This document shows positions 22,064 through 33,239 of a stretch of 64,000 bases of DNA, one piece after another (the stretch's first letter is position 1; each line of letters opens with the position of its first letter). Both the position numbers and the translations under genes were made by a program. The stretch is from Agrypnia vestita. Taxonomy: Eukaryota; Arthropoda; Insecta; Trichoptera; Phryganeidae. The stretch covers positions 185,532 through 249,531 of the forward strand of contig JADDOH010000482.1 of the NCBI GenBank assembly GCA_016648135.1. The letters run 5' to 3'. The notes beneath the pieces are model-generated. The model had not been told where the DNA came from. It worked only from the letters and a program-made list of their open reading frames with translations, and ran no database searches.

Positions 22064-22310
22064 GATGTAATTAATAAAAATGAACTTTGTTTTATGTATT
22101 GAAAAATATCAATATGTTTCAGCGCCCATGGCCCCTTCGTTATAGATACCGAATTGTATACTAACAAATTAAATATCAAAAATCGAAGTATAGACAGTCA
22201 AAGTATAAAAAAATAATAATAATTAATCACTTACTAACAAGGAACATGTCCATATTTTTAATATATAAGTGGTGAAAACAAAGTTCATTTTTATTAATTA
22301 TATTAATAAT
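22064..22310. mobile_element. PLE family 1, facing inverted ends
   Basis: The left end AATTAATAAAAATGAACTTT is mirrored at the right by AAAGTTCATTTTTATTAATT. A degenerate hammerhead-like unit (22115-22148, minus strand: AACGAAGGGGCCATGG then GCTGAAACATATTGA) follows the left end. The right end still shows the ATATAAGTGGTGAAAAC portion. The 62.48-63.01 kb element has the same layout in better shape. Confidence 0.55.
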
Positions 22311-22314
22311 GTAA

Positions 22315-22930
22315 CCACAAAATTTATTTTGCTCTTTTTGAAAAAGTACCTACCTATTATAAAGATTTTTATGTATTAAATTTGAGGGTTGCATTGATTT
22401 TCCTTTTCGTAATTGATGTATAAATTAATGTTTTTAAATAATTTCAGATTTCTACTACGAATATCTGAAATACAACGTTCATATTATCCTTCTACCTACC
22501 TAAAATTTATCAGAAACATCGAAAAATAAACATCTCAAATAAATAGTTAATTCACATTGTAATTGCATACGGGCCTACTGATTATGTACAATTTTAAAGG
22601 TTAGGAACTTCATAACAATATTTATTTCTTTTTTATTCCACTATTTATTTAGTTCCTTATTTTATATTATGAGTCAATACATGATTTATATTATAAATCA
22701 TATTGTACTTATATGCATAAGTCATTTAAAAGATTTTCATAGTAAACTTTTTATCCTATTACATTTGGATATTTACATTTTATTTCTTTTGAATAATTGT
22801 GAAAAAAAAAATTAACGGCCCCTTATTGTACTATGATCATAAAAGAAGATAGCTCCTAAGTGAAGATGGGAGTTATTGGCGATTCACCGTCGATATATAT
22901 ATGTTTTAGTATTGAACATAATCTATTTGG
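22315..22930. other. non-coding with a LINE-type 3' tail
   Basis: At about 22620-22760 a block resembles that at 14580-14715 (AGTTCCTTATTTTATATT, GTCATTTAAAAG). The rest is AT-rich and unassigned. Confidence 0.35.
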
Positions 22931-22932
22931 GT

Positions 22933-23170
22933 ATTAGCTGTAACCCGTCAAAAATGACGGCACTTTTACATGTTGGTATCTAAGGAATAAGTACTTATTA
23001 AAAAAAAAAATAGAAAAGAGAATTCCAAAAAAAATTTGGATTTTTTTTGTCGAAAAAAAGATTTTTGTAAAGAAATAATTTTTCAAAAAAAAATAATAAA
23101 TAATAATAAGTTACGGGCATTCCACGAAGTTACGCGATCAGACAGACAACGAAATTTTTATAATTGGGAT
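22933..23170 (+). mobile_element. GACA-tract repeat, short form
   Basis: It starts TTAGCTGTAACCCGTCAAAA, has a purine-rich centre, then GTTACGGGCATTCCACGAAG, two GACA units and AACGAAATTTTTATAATTGG. The tRNA-like block is absent. Confidence 0.7.
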
Positions 23171-24727
23171 ATTTGTTTACATTTGGAGTATGTAAAAGGA
23201 TATAGGCATTTTAAAGAGATGCAAATCATTATACTGTATTTATTTACTATTAATTAATTTACTATATAATTTAATTTTTTAATTTTTGAAGTTATCTGAT
23301 TTTATCTTATCAATACCTATAGATATGTTGAATTTCGTATTGGTTTATAAATGAGAGCTTATTCAAATACATTAGTTGACATATTTACTGTTGAAAGGCA
23401 AATGGGTAAATTTCTCAGTTTTGATAGATATATATATCACTCGAATTCAATGTTTATTTTTTACTTTCAATATCAACAAACAGCGAACAAAATAGAATAC
23501 TTATTTCAACATACTTTAATAAATATAAACATATGTAAGTTAATTTAATAAAGGCTGCAGAAATATCATTTTCGTAGGTGACATGATTTTAAATAAAATT
23601 TAAGTACCTAACAATTAAAATTTGAAAATTTCATATTAGTTATTTCGATGGAATTAAAATAATTTGTCAATGGTGTTGCACACCAGGGTTCTCCACCCTT
23701 CATAAATATTCATTTTATAAAATTAATATTCAAATATTGTCTCACATAACGTATTTTCTTACTAACCAATAAATAAAATTCCTATATAAAACGAGCTTTT
23801 GCTAAGATAAATTTTCGTCGTGAAAAGCTACTAGATGTATAGAACTCTCACGATAGTTTATTACCTTACCTTTTTATTACCTGAATTAAAATGATAAGAA
23901 TATAAAAAAATAATATGTAAGTGTCAATATTACATATGTTAGATGAAATATTGACAATTTATAACCTATATTTATTTTTGATATATAAAAATTCAATTTT
24001 GTAGAAAATGGGTGCTTAGCATGGTAATTGTATATGTAATTACTAGTAATATATATATATTTTTTTTTTTTTTTAACAATTTTTTGCGTTAGTACTGTCT
24101 ACAAATAGCTACCTGCTGAATTGATTAAAATAAATATTTTAATTTTAGAATATGTGAGTGTTGTGGCTTACCAAAAAGTGAGTTTTAAAAACGTGTTAAA
24201 ACATAAGTTGTATACTTAATAATATATGTTGTCACCATGGTAACGAGTATGACGTATTTGCTTCATTACTTATGTTATGGAAGGGTGGGGGAGCTAAAAT
24301 GTTTACGCATCAAAAGTTATATAGACAAACATTAACTGGAATAGGTCAGAAATATGTGAACAATTGGGTCAGGAATACAATTTGCGAAAGTACAAAGTAT
24401 AAAATTTTGGCTGAAACACAAATATTCTTACGCTTAGTATTCCATGACGCAATGCTCAAAACGATAAAGCCGACACGAACACTGGTTAGTGTTGTTTTAT
24501 TTCATTCTCCATTATTTGTTCGATTCGATAAATTATCAGTAATTTAATATCTCATTGCTTCGCTGATATATTATAAAAAACATACTACAATATTCAATGC
24601 AGATAACGCAAATAACTGAATGGTGATAGAATGAAGTAAAGCTTCAAAATATCCAATTGATTAATTTAATTTAAACTTAATTGAACTTTTTAATGCACAC
24701 ATGTTGAGTTAATTTAATTCGACTATA
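23171..24727. other. non-coding stretch
   Basis: AT-rich. Frames of 65 and 91 codons (23351-23548, 24272-24547, both +) show no family motif. A T-run lies at about 24058-24075. No repeat is recognised. Confidence 0.35.
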
Positions 24728-24757
24728 GTTGCGAGAGGAGCAGTCCTTCATCATCAG
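24728..24757 (-). ncRNA. degenerate hammerhead-like core (PLE family 4)
   Basis: The minus strand reads CTGATGATGAAGGACTGCTC, then CTCGCAACTATAGT. The first core half is intact; GAAAC has become GCAAC. It is related to 41216-41247. Confidence 0.45.
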
Positions 24758-25088
24758 GTGAAATTTATAACTAACCTAAATACATAAATTATGAAAATAT
24801 TTGCTAGAGTTAAAATTATCTAATTTAAATTAAACTTACGTGAATGTGTTTTTGTGTTGTACTGAAATTTCTGCACAACATTTTCTCCTATGTCCTATAA
24901 GCTATACATGGGAGGAAAAAAAACTATTCGTTTTGGGATCATGAATACAATCCGTCAAAATTTATTTTAGTATTTAATTTCGAAATTAATTGAAAATAAA
25001 TTTAATTTTAATAAATATGATTTTAAATTAAGGAAATGGTTTGAATTCATATCCCGTGCATGTTCGGGTTCAAGAAGATTAACGTCAT

Positions 25089-25286
25089 CTATGAAAATAA
25101 ATTATAATCAAAGAACTTTCCTTTTGAATCTGTATTTCTGGGTAACATCTGGAAATTGAACGAATTAGCTTTCGTAAAGCCAGGAAATAGTTTCGCCATA
25201 CTTCCCCGCCCACCGCGCTGAATACTGGAACGTTTTACGATCTTCATAACTGGAACATATTGATCTATTTCTGGAGTGATCTGGTG
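25089..25286 (-). other. unassigned open frame beside the 25.5-kb LTR
   Basis: A frame of about 65 codons without a start encodes an ITPEIDQYVPVMKIVKRSS segment, a Gly/Arg-rich stretch and a LFPGFTKANSFNFQ-like part, ending in TAG. A CACACCAG preceding it could be a weak acceptor. It lies on the interior side of the LTR at 25445-26235 in the same orientation, so it might be retroelement gag or leader sequence. No diagnostic motif supports this. Confidence 0.25.
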
Positions 25287-25444
25287 TGTGTTTACGTACC
25301 ACTCTGGTAATTATTATTACTTCTAACCAAACCTTGCTTGAATAGCCAAAATGAAATCTTATACTACATGTAATTAAACAATCCGCCCTTAGAGAGCGAT
25401 TTGTGGAATTCAACTAGTAAAATTTGAAGTAATTGAAAATTGAT

Positions 25445-26235
25445 TAATTAATTGTCATTTACGTTCTAAAATTTTGATATTGTCATGTCAAATGGATTTA
25501 TTAATTACTGATTAATTAATTAAACAAACGTACAAAGTCTCTTAACACTATTTAAATTAACGTTTTTATTTAAATTAAACTGTTTCGCAAATTTTCGTAA
25601 CGTAATTAAATTTTCGTAATTGAAAACGCTGGAATTTAATAATGGATTTATTAATTAATTAAACAAACGTACAAAGTCTCTTAACACTATTTAAATTAAC
25701 GTTTTTATTTAAATTAAACTGTTTCGCAAATTTTCGTAAATAGACACTTTATAATCGCTTTAATACTTTATTCACTATTCACTAGCACAATCCGTCCAAT
25801 TTCAGCACGTATTACTATTCGCTTCGGTTTATTTCGCTACGTAAGAACTTTTCCAGAATATTCACTCAAATATCGCACACGGGTAAATACTTCACTTAAT
25901 TAACTGTCACTTAGTTCACACGTCTGATGGTAACACTGTTTTCGCTTCGTGATTCGCCGTTAGAGCCGCGTCTTTGGAAACGTCAAAATTATAATGGCCC
26001 TCCGCGGCCTGGATCCGTTTATTTATACCCGGTTACGTTGAGTTTTACGAACCTTCGAGACTTTTATAGTGTTTTCTCGCAATTTCTCGTAATTTCCAGA
26101 TGTTCCTGGAACTTTGGAGATGTCTCTCGAAAGCTGTAGATTGCGCTAGGCTGTTCTGGAATCTTCGGTAGTATTGTGAGCATTTCAAACATTTGTCACT
26201 TGATATGAGTGCGTGATTCTTTTTGCATCGTTACA
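25445..26235 (-). mobile_element. solo LTR, copy 2, with an internal duplication
   Basis: The minus strand starts TGTAACGATGCAAAAAGAAT, matching TGTAACGAGATGCTAAAAAG of the 33.9-kb copy. A TATAAATA promoter box lies near 26027. An AGCGAAATAAACCGAAGC-like block and a TTAATTAATT-rich end follow. About 100 bases near its end are duplicated (25493-25601 and 25642-25740), making it longer than the other two copies. No second LTR in the same orientation was found. Confidence 0.8.
25493..25740. repeat. internal direct duplication in the LTR
   Basis: The segment beginning GGATTTATTAATTA and ending CGCAAATTTTCGTAA occurs twice, separated by about 40 bases (25602-25641). The copies are nearly identical, so the duplication is recent compared with the divergence between the three LTR copies. 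Confidence 0.85.
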
Positions 26236-26553
26236 ATATTATAGATATCAGATGTGGCGAGTTGGCCGGCGAATAGATGGCCGCAAGATGAAAATTAGCC
26301 TTGATCAGCTCACTGCAAAAGGAATCGGGACTATACATGATCGAGGGTCTATTCATCCGAAACACATCGGGCTGTCCTTCATGTTCATGTGTGATGTTCA
26401 GCCTAAACAAATGGGTAGCCACCAGGCAATGACCAATTCTCATTATGGAGAAAACGAAGATGTTTCTTTTGGAAATCTTTCTGCTGATTCTGACCGTCGA
26501 AATAAATACTCCCAGCAAACCAAGGCAAACGGTCTCTACGTATACGTATATAC
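26236..26553. other. GC-balanced unassigned segment
   Basis: It lies between the LTR start and a diverged hAT-type MITE. It is much less AT-rich than its surroundings and open in one frame on each strand (26213-26584 + and 26231-26587 -). The peptides match no family I know. The last residues of the plus frame fall inside the MITE terminus, so the frame cannot be an intact gene. It may be a piece of an unrecognised element. Confidence 0.35.
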
Positions 26554-26750
26554 CAAGGGTGTGCAGTGGCAACAAGAAGCATGACATTAATTTATTTGGA
26601 AAAAAATCGAAATGAAGTATTTATCATGCGCAATATTATGAAATATTAAAATCTGAATAATATGTTAATTATTGTGATAGAAATATTATGAGATATATCT
26701 CTTATTTCGCACTCTTTTCAAAATTCTTCTTCACACAGTGACAGTTCTAT
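26554..26750. mobile_element. diverged hAT-type MITE
   Basis: The left end CAAGGGTGTGCAGTGGCAAC and the interior AATATTATGAAATATTAA, then TATTGTGATAG match the intact copy at 11529-11727. The right terminus is decayed near 26745. Confidence 0.6.
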
Positions 26751-26754
26751 CAAA

Positions 26755-26960
26755 ATTCTAAAATCTACACAGATGTCTAAATGTTTTAAATATCAATAGT
26801 TAAGCAATTTCAATTTTTTTTAAATTTCCGATTTAACTTCTGAAAAACGTTTTACTATCAGTAAAGTAACTTATAAACAAAAATATAAATTAATTTGATT
26901 GAAAACAAGTCAAATAAAATGCTAAAAATCTTTCAGAAAAATAGTGGTTTAAATTTCTGC
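26755..26960. mobile_element. foldback element, partial copy
   Basis: AATATCAATAGTTAAGCAAT, a decayed AAAACGTTTTACTATCA segment and CAAGTCAAATAAAATGCTAA follow the order of the foldbacks at 845-1402 and 52214-52683. The other arm is missing. Confidence 0.5.
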
Positions 26961-27230
26961 AACGTTTTAATTTCCTCGTAAGTACTTAAAACCCTTCAGA
27001 CTGACTACCTTTCATATTTCTTCAAATAAATTGCAATGTAGTTTTCAAAAAAATTTAATTGCTAACATGTCAATCTTATGTAATGTATGAAATATCTCTC
27101 AAATTTACCTTCGTGTGACAGAAGGACGTTTCCGGGGTTTTAACATAAAATATTGAAATTACTTTTTAACCAGTTTTTAGAACATTGTTCTAAGACACTT
27201 ACCACTAGTTATATTAATCAATCAATTAAA
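26961..27230. other. non-coding spacer
   Basis: AT-rich; nothing recognised. Confidence 0.35.
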
Positions 27231-27373
27231 AATATATACAGAAAAAAAAATTTGGCGCCTTTAATGGTAAGCATAGAGAGATTGGTATCGCAGTTCTCTG
27301 GTATAAAAATTTTCGGATGCAAATCCCAGTTGTAGCCGAACATTTTTACGGTTATTTTTTTTCTGTATATATT
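27231..27373 (+). repeat. 19-bp perfect inverted repeat around a tRNA-like core
   Basis: AATATATACAGAAAAAAAA at 27231-27249 is mirrored exactly at 27355-27373. Between them, TTTGGC and GCCGAA can pair as an acceptor-like stem, and GGATGCAAATCCC resembles a tRNA box B. It may be a decayed tRNA-derived SINE or MITE; no second copy was seen. Confidence 0.5.
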
Positions 27374-28104
27374 ATTCTAATTGATTCATATCTATATATT
27401 GTTTTATATGCAATAATTTACACCAATACAAATGTTTCTTATGTACTTTAGGTTGAGTTTTTTTAAATGTATAAAATTTAATTTGATGTTTTTTTTATTT
27501 CCAGATCCGAAATTAAGTGAAAAGTTATAATGAAAGAAAAAAGTATAATAATTAATAATTATAAAACTACAAATAAATTTTGATTATAATCCATTTTATG
27601 TTACTAACTTATGATTCGACAATAAATTAAGTATATTGCAATACTCATATATTACTAAATTTAAACAAATCGAACGAGACATTTAAATGCAAACGAAACC
27701 AATCGACTACATTTTGTACGTATAAAAAAACGATATTCTTGTTTTTAATATTATAACATTTTAACATTTACCTTAAACAATATTGTGATTTAAATATAAA
27801 ACACGTGCTTCCTATTTAAAAAAGCTTATGACTCAATTATTTACATATACCGTAACTCTACCTTTTTAAGTGTTCGATCCGCTACCTATAAGTATTAATC
27901 ATAGTAAGTCATAAGTTATAACAAACGTCTAAATTAAAAATATTTAAAAATAGACCTACAGTCTCAATTACTAAGTTTATTATAATATTTAACCGTTAAA
28001 GTAATTGTAATTAAGTTGAAGTGAATTTTGAGTGTTCAGTAAAGTGTATGTAATGGTCTGGTGTCAATAAGTTCTTCTTGGATCGGGAAGCAGTGAAGTT
28101 TAAG
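27374..28104. other. upstream region and 5' UTR of the PDZ exon
   Basis: AT-rich until about 28000, then less so. The leader between 28054 and 28104 is open in the PDZ frame but has no ATG; an in-frame TAA lies at 28051-28053. No TATA box at a convincing distance was identified. Confidence 0.4.
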
Positions 28105-28200
28105 ATGACGTCACGTTCAGTGGAGTTGACCGGTGGATCCCCCTGGGGTTTCCGGATGCACGGAGGGGTAGACGTCAACCAACCCCTAAGGATTTCGAGG
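28105..28200 (+). CDS. first coding exon of a PDZ protein (PDLIM/Zasp family)
   Basis: ATG in good context (AAGATGA) opens 32 codons that end exactly at a GTGAGA splice donor (28201). The peptide begins [20 protein letters not shown] and continues [12 protein letters not shown]. This is the first third of a PDZ domain. The PWGF carboxylate-binding loop, followed by (L/M)xGGxDxNxPLxIS(R), is characteristic of ALP/Enigma/Zasp proteins, which bind alpha-actinin at muscle Z-discs. As I recall, vertebrate PDLIM genes also break near the end of this ISR stretch. The next exon should start with a V/L-(N/T)-PGSKA-type sequence; I could not find it in the following 35 kb. Ortholog identity is not determined. 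Confidence 0.85.
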
Positions 28201-28420
28201 GTGAGAACCAACACAACCTTTTTAAATAAATGTTTCTTGTAAAATTACCTTAGTTCCTGAAAAGTAGCACAAAATCCTAGAAATAACTTTGATGGAATTT
28301 ACTTGATGATCTCGTGGAAACACATTGGCTTCTAAAAAAAAAATATATAAATGATGTTGGATTTTTCAAAAAAATTTTTTTTTACTACGAACATGTTTAA
28401 TAATGCTTCTGTCAACACTT

Positions 28421-28455
28421 AAGTCTTGAGAGATGCAGTCCCTTTCGTTATCAGG
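28421..28455 (-). ncRNA. degenerate hammerhead-like core (PLE family 4)
   Basis: The minus strand reads CTGATAACGAAAGGGACTGC, then ATCTCTCAAGACTTAAG. It is recognisable as family 4 by the GGGACTGC-CTCTC block, but both core halves are altered. Confidence 0.35.
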
Positions 28456-28537
28456 TGATAACTATGTAACCTAACTTACTAATACTTACTAATGACAAAA
28501 GCATAACTACTCAACCACCGGTAGTACAAAGATTCGT

Positions 28538-28720
28538 TAAAATTGTTTTTAGGTTTTTCAAGGCCATTCAGAAATTTCTGGTATAAGTTTTCTGGGATAT
28601 TCTGCCATGTTTCTACGACCTTTCTGGGAGATTTTTCGGATTCCATTGCAGCCCTGATGATGAATCCTGCAACGGATCCGAAACGTCGACCAGAAACACG
28701 ACAAAATATCAGGCAATGTT
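28538..28720. mobile_element. PLE family 5, facing inverted ends with hammerhead-like core
   Basis: The plus-strand core at 28654-28684 reads CTGATGATGAATCCTGCAAC, then GGATCCGAAAC, with an ATCC/GGAT stem II, and is followed by GTCGACCAGAAACACGACAA. To its left (28538-28615) the same terminal sequence runs on the minus strand (GCCATTCAGAAATTTCTGG and AAGTTTTCTGGGATATTC). The two copies therefore face each other. This lies in the presumed first intron of the PDZ gene. Confidence 0.6.
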
Positions 28721-29075
28721 TATTAGTATTTTAAAAATTAAGATAATCATATTATATATTTTTATAGCAGCACAAAGTAGTCATAACTGCCAAATTAATT
28801 AAAAATAAAATGATGTTAAACTTAAAATCCACAACATTTTTTCTCTTCAAAAATAAGTCATATAAGGATTAAAAAAAATCCTTTTAAGGGTGGATAATGT
28901 ATTATATTTTTTACCAGTCACCAATTTTCATCCTTTCATCTAAGAAAGATTTAGAATCTCGTGGTTCTCACGCTGATTAAGAAATTATAAAGATATCTTA
29001 TATTTATAAACACTTCCTACTCTTTTTAAGGAATATATAAATAGGTAAATATGTACTATGTGTTATAACACATAA

Positions 29076-29328
29076 CGCTGTATATATAATTAAGCCTATG
29101 TGCCGCTTAATACATTCTCAGATGAATGAATCAATTTGTCAATTTTTCATATAAATAATAGAGATATACTAAAAAAACATTGCTGTTCATCTGGCAAAAG
29201 TCTGCCTAGTAATTATTTAAAATATTTTTTATAAATCTAGTCTGTGCAATTATTTTTTAAAACAGTTTCATTCGTTTATCTCAGAATGTACTAAAACGGC
29301 ACTAGACTTAATTATATACACAGCGACG
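29076..29328 (-). mobile_element. MITE family C, copy 2
   Basis: GCTGTATATATAATTAAGCC at the left and its mirrored ATTATATACACAGCG at the right. The interior is the reverse complement of the 18476-18725 copy (for example CATCTGGCAAAAGTCTGCC). Confidence 0.82.
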
Positions 29329-30816
29329 ATAAACTAACCTAATCATAAACTAATAAAAATTCATAGACTTAAAATTATTTTTATTGTGTAAGAGATATCA
29401 TTAAATTACTTAATGAGTCAAGTCTCCGTAAAATAAGACACATAAAAACAAAATAAATTTAAGGATTAAATTGTTATTAAATCTGTCAAAATTCTAACTA
29501 AAAATTTATTGTTAAGCATTCATAAATGAACAAATCTTTATCTACAACATAAAACAGGGTGCTGGTAAATAAATATTTCACACACGTCAAATCCCTGAAT
29601 AAACAAGGCGCACGGCAATATGAATATTTCACTGGCTCGATAGGAGGTTTCGAATTCGCGCACCAAATCGCAGGATTCGAAACAAACTATAGCATCAGAT
29701 TTAGTGGATTTGAGATCAGAGACATTCAACTTGGATTTTGTTTGTTAAACTATTTCGCACTATTTTTTTTAATCTCAAGTAATAATTCATATGCAACTGT
29801 ATCAAAAAAAGTTTGATTTTATGTAGAAAAATCAAACTTTTGTCTCAAAAAACTTACTGGTTATACGTAGGAGACTTATTGAAAACGATTGTTTAAATTT
29901 AATTTGATATCATAATTATTATTCATTTCGATAGATTTCGTGACTAAACGACATACGGAAAAATTGGATGCACTTGATACTTGGTCGAAAGACCCCTTTT
30001 AATTTCCTTATATTAAAAAATCTTTTTGTGTTTTTATACCTATAGAGGATTTTGTGGATAAGATAACTCGTATAATATGTATAAGGTTTTTATCTAAATG
30101 TTATGAACAAATGCCTTTGAAATATCTCGGATAAGTTCTTTAACCTAACTAGTCCACCATATATATTTCAAAATGGCAACTATTCAAAAACTTTGATTAA
30201 AGAGTAACTGACACAGCCTTAATTTATTATTTTGTCATTTATGACCTGCATTTATATGTATAATAAAATTTTTGATGAGCGGAACGGTGTTCTACCTATA
30301 GGCTACAATATAATTAAAAATATTTTTTCACACATGTATGAAATGTACCTGTTTCTTGCGATAAGTTTGGAGGGACTTTTAATAATAAATATATTTTCTG
30401 ATGAAACATCTTGTTGACATATTTCATACACCTGTTTCATATACCGCAGAACAGATGCCTTTAACAAAATAAATTAATCTAATAATTTGTATGATAGACT
30501 TTTATTATTTAGTTGAAACTAAGCCTAATCAATAAATGACTAACTTCCTTTTCCATGTCCCAAATCCTTCTTTTCCAGTCTTTTACTTCTTCCCCCCTCC
30601 CCGCCTTCTTCAAACTTTCTTAATTAAATGTATACTGAGCCATAAATGTTTTTTCAAGACTTACTGGAATTTAACTGGTTATAATGTTTTATTTTAATTT
30701 CAATGTATATTTCTTCCTGGAGCACCTATCTGTTTTAAATAAATAAATAAAAAAATAATTGTTCGAATATTTTTTCTTCTGAATGATGGTTTGAACTTTG
30801 TGATGATATTATTATA
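29329..30816. other. non-coding, presumed intron
   Basis: AT-rich. An 85-codon frame at 29559-29816 (+) has no family motif. No repeat is recognised. Confidence 0.35.
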
Positions 30817-30925
30817 GTTCTCTTCTTCAAGATTTTTTGTGTACACAAACAATCCTGAAGAAGAGAACATTGTTCTCGAAACATTTAGATTTTATATCTA
30901 ATAAAGTGGTGAAAATAAAAATACC
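30817..30925 (+). mobile_element. PLE family 3 unit in a palindromic head-to-head junction
   Basis: A 52-base near-palindrome (30817-30868) is centred on TGTGTACACA. Its right arm is the start of a hammerhead-like core: CTGAAGA at 30855-30861, a perfect six-pair stem II (GAGAAC/GTTCTC) and GAAACATTTAGAT at 30878. A segment that can fold as stem III (TTTAGAT/ATCTAA) and AAAGTGGTGAAAATAAAA follow. The left arm is the start of an oppositely oriented copy. Confidence 0.65.
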
Positions 30926-30929
30926 TAGA

Positions 30930-31550
30930 ATCGAAAAATATTTGTGATTTAACATTTAAAGCCTTGACTTGGGAAGATCTGCAAAAGCTTTCGAATGCTT
31001 TATGCACGAAGCAGCGCATTTCACTAAGCTTTTTCAATCCGCCCTCGGAAATATTTCTTCCGAATACAGTTCACGTCGGTTCGTTGCCATTTCGTTCACA
31101 TTTAAAAGCGCCATTTTGTGCGACACGCCATTTTAACAGTATTTCCCTGCTTCATGCACAACAAACAATAAATAAAAAAGTTTGACTCCTAAGTGAATCT
31201 ATCATTAGCCCTGCGTAGTTAATAGCCAGACCAAAAATGGCGATGAACGATTTCAATATTACGTAATATATTTTTAAGAGAAATCAATTTTAGACGATAG
31301 AAAATGGCTTTTTAGAATCTGCGAATTACTGTTTGTCAATTTGACCGTTGTCTTATTATAGCAAATATTGATTTATATTTCTCTGCTTGCAACAGAGCAT
31401 TCCATCTTTATACTCATAAGTAGGTACTCTTGTTCCTCCATTTGTGAACCCCAAGGTAGCTAAATTACATAAATTTGCAGGTTTAAAGTATAAAATGCAC
31501 TAATATAAATAATACACAATAAAATCACTACAAATATTGATTAAATACAA

Positions 31551-31586
<36 letters not shown>

Positions 31587-32157
31587 TTCGTAAAATAGCT
31601 GTGAAATTCTATTATTTTCATTGATAATTTTGGAGTGCAATGTACAGGTGTAGTTTGAGCAAGCATCTAATATAATTGAATGTGTCTAGTAGATGTCTAT
31701 ATGTCTACATGTTTTTAAATGTCACATATAAATTTAATGAGATGTATTATTTTTCTTATTGTTAGAGAAAGATTGTTTAAGAATTTAATACCTACCATAG
31801 ATAACTAAAGTTGAATTGATTGTGCTTAATTAAAATTTTGATATGTTAAGTTTGTCTCTAAATTTAAACGATTGAAAATCGCTTTTAGAATTTAATGTTT
31901 AGAATTTAATTTGTTTTTAATTGTTATAATTTGGATTATTAAAATTTAGAGGAATGTATATATTACTTTTGGTACTTCGGTGCGCCTGGACAATCAGTAT
32001 ATTTTCTTATTCCAGGGCAAAATACCACGTTTTGCTACCGTGTAATAAAATTGATCTGAGAAAATTTTCAAAAATAATTGTTTTGGACATAACGCCACAT
32101 TTTTATTTTTAAACATTTTGTTTAGAGCATACAGACAATTGTTAGTTTGGGACAGTC
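30930..32157. other. non-coding, presumed intron
   Basis: Contains a less AT-rich patch at 31000-31240, with CGCCATTTTGTGCGACACGC and an ATGGCG further on, and a TA dinucleotide run at about 31553-31583. No gene is recognised. Confidence 0.35.
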
Positions 32158-32355
32158 TTAAGTTTTAAAGTTATTGATATTCTTTCTGGGATGTTCTAAT
32201 TTCTCATCTACAATTATGTCTGCCCACTTTTTGTTGTTTCTGTACGACCTAATCTTCATTACTATATATTTGGTTTTTCTCTGATCTAATGCTAGATCCT
32301 CCTTTTCTAGTTCAATTAAGGTTTCTTCAACATCCCTCTTTCTTTGTTTAATTAA
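32158..32355 (-). mobile_element. LINE reverse transcriptase palm fragment
   Basis: The minus strand is open for about 65 codons. It encodes DVEETLIELEKEDLALDQRK, then TKYIVMKIRS and a KWADIIVDEKLE segment. The E.....L.L...KTKYM(V) arrangement just before a short beta strand is the RT region after the catalytic YADD in non-LTR retrotransposons. No start, and the YADD part is missing. The family differs from LINE-A. Confidence 0.65.
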
Positions 32356-33008
32356 TAAAATATTACATAGACGTATTTACATATATGATATTTTTAGAAA
32401 CTGGAAGAAAGCAATTGCTATAGCTTAGATGAAAATTATTGCCAATCTTCGCCTTCTAAGTGCTTGTGCATCTACGAGTATACAATGACTATGATGGACT
32501 TCTTTATTTATTGAATTTATTTTCCGAAATGCTATGTATGAAGTTGTCTTAGAAAATTTTCATACCTTCCAAAGTACCTAAAAATTACAAGAAGCTAATT
32601 CAGAAAAATAAAAAGGGTAATCTAATTGGGCAAACGCTTTTTTGATCAGTGAGCGCACTCTACCTGCTTATTTTTATACAAATGTTGTACCTACACGTAA
32701 AAATATTTGTAACCTTCCTAATAGGCAACTATCACCTTAAAATTAACAAATCATACTAAGTCTAAACTTAAATAAATACGTGTTGGTTTGAACATGTTCA
32801 TGTGACATATGACTCACATGCTTTTAATATTTGCTTCTTTCAGAAAATGATGATCATTAATTCCTAAAACATGTTACAAGTTTCAGAAAAGAATCGGAAA
32901 AAACAGATTGTATAGAGCATTTCGCAATCAGTACACAATCAATATTCTAGTTGATATAATGTTACGTTAATAAAAAAATAAATAAATTAGTAGCTTTCAC
33001 GTAAAATC
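32356..33008. other. non-coding, presumed intron
   Basis: AT-rich; nothing recognised. Confidence 0.35.
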
Positions 33009-33230
33009 GTGCCAGCGAGTTGTAAAACTTTTATTTTTCATTCCAAAGATCCGCCCCTGTATTTTATAATGGTGTGCAGAGATTTCATATCGCCGGGTTC
33101 TCTTAAAACTTTGCATGTTGAAGAATACTTAAGTCGCTTAAAAGGAAAATTTTACAACCATAGCCACGCATTAGATCGATATCTTTTAAGTTTTGTAGTA
33201 AACACAATGGAAGCTCTGCCTAGTGGCTGA
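33009..33230 (+). mobile_element. possible Jockey-type LINE C-terminus remnant
   Basis: A 73-codon frame includes LHVEEYLSRLKGKFYNHSHA. Jockey-type LINEs end with a similar (I/V)xExIxRLxxKFYxxxxxHPN segment after the RT. A GACCCGCC...GGGCGGGTT inverted pair follows. The match is short and from recall only. Confidence 0.4.
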
Positions 33231-33239
33231 AGTGAATTT

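Noticed and set aside
26213..26587. 123- and 118-codon overlapping antisense frames
   Set aside because: The plus frame begins in the LTR and ends inside a MITE terminus, so it is not an intact gene; no motif on either strand.
28011..28214. 67-codon minus-strand frame
   Set aside because: Shadow of the PDZ exon on the plus strand.
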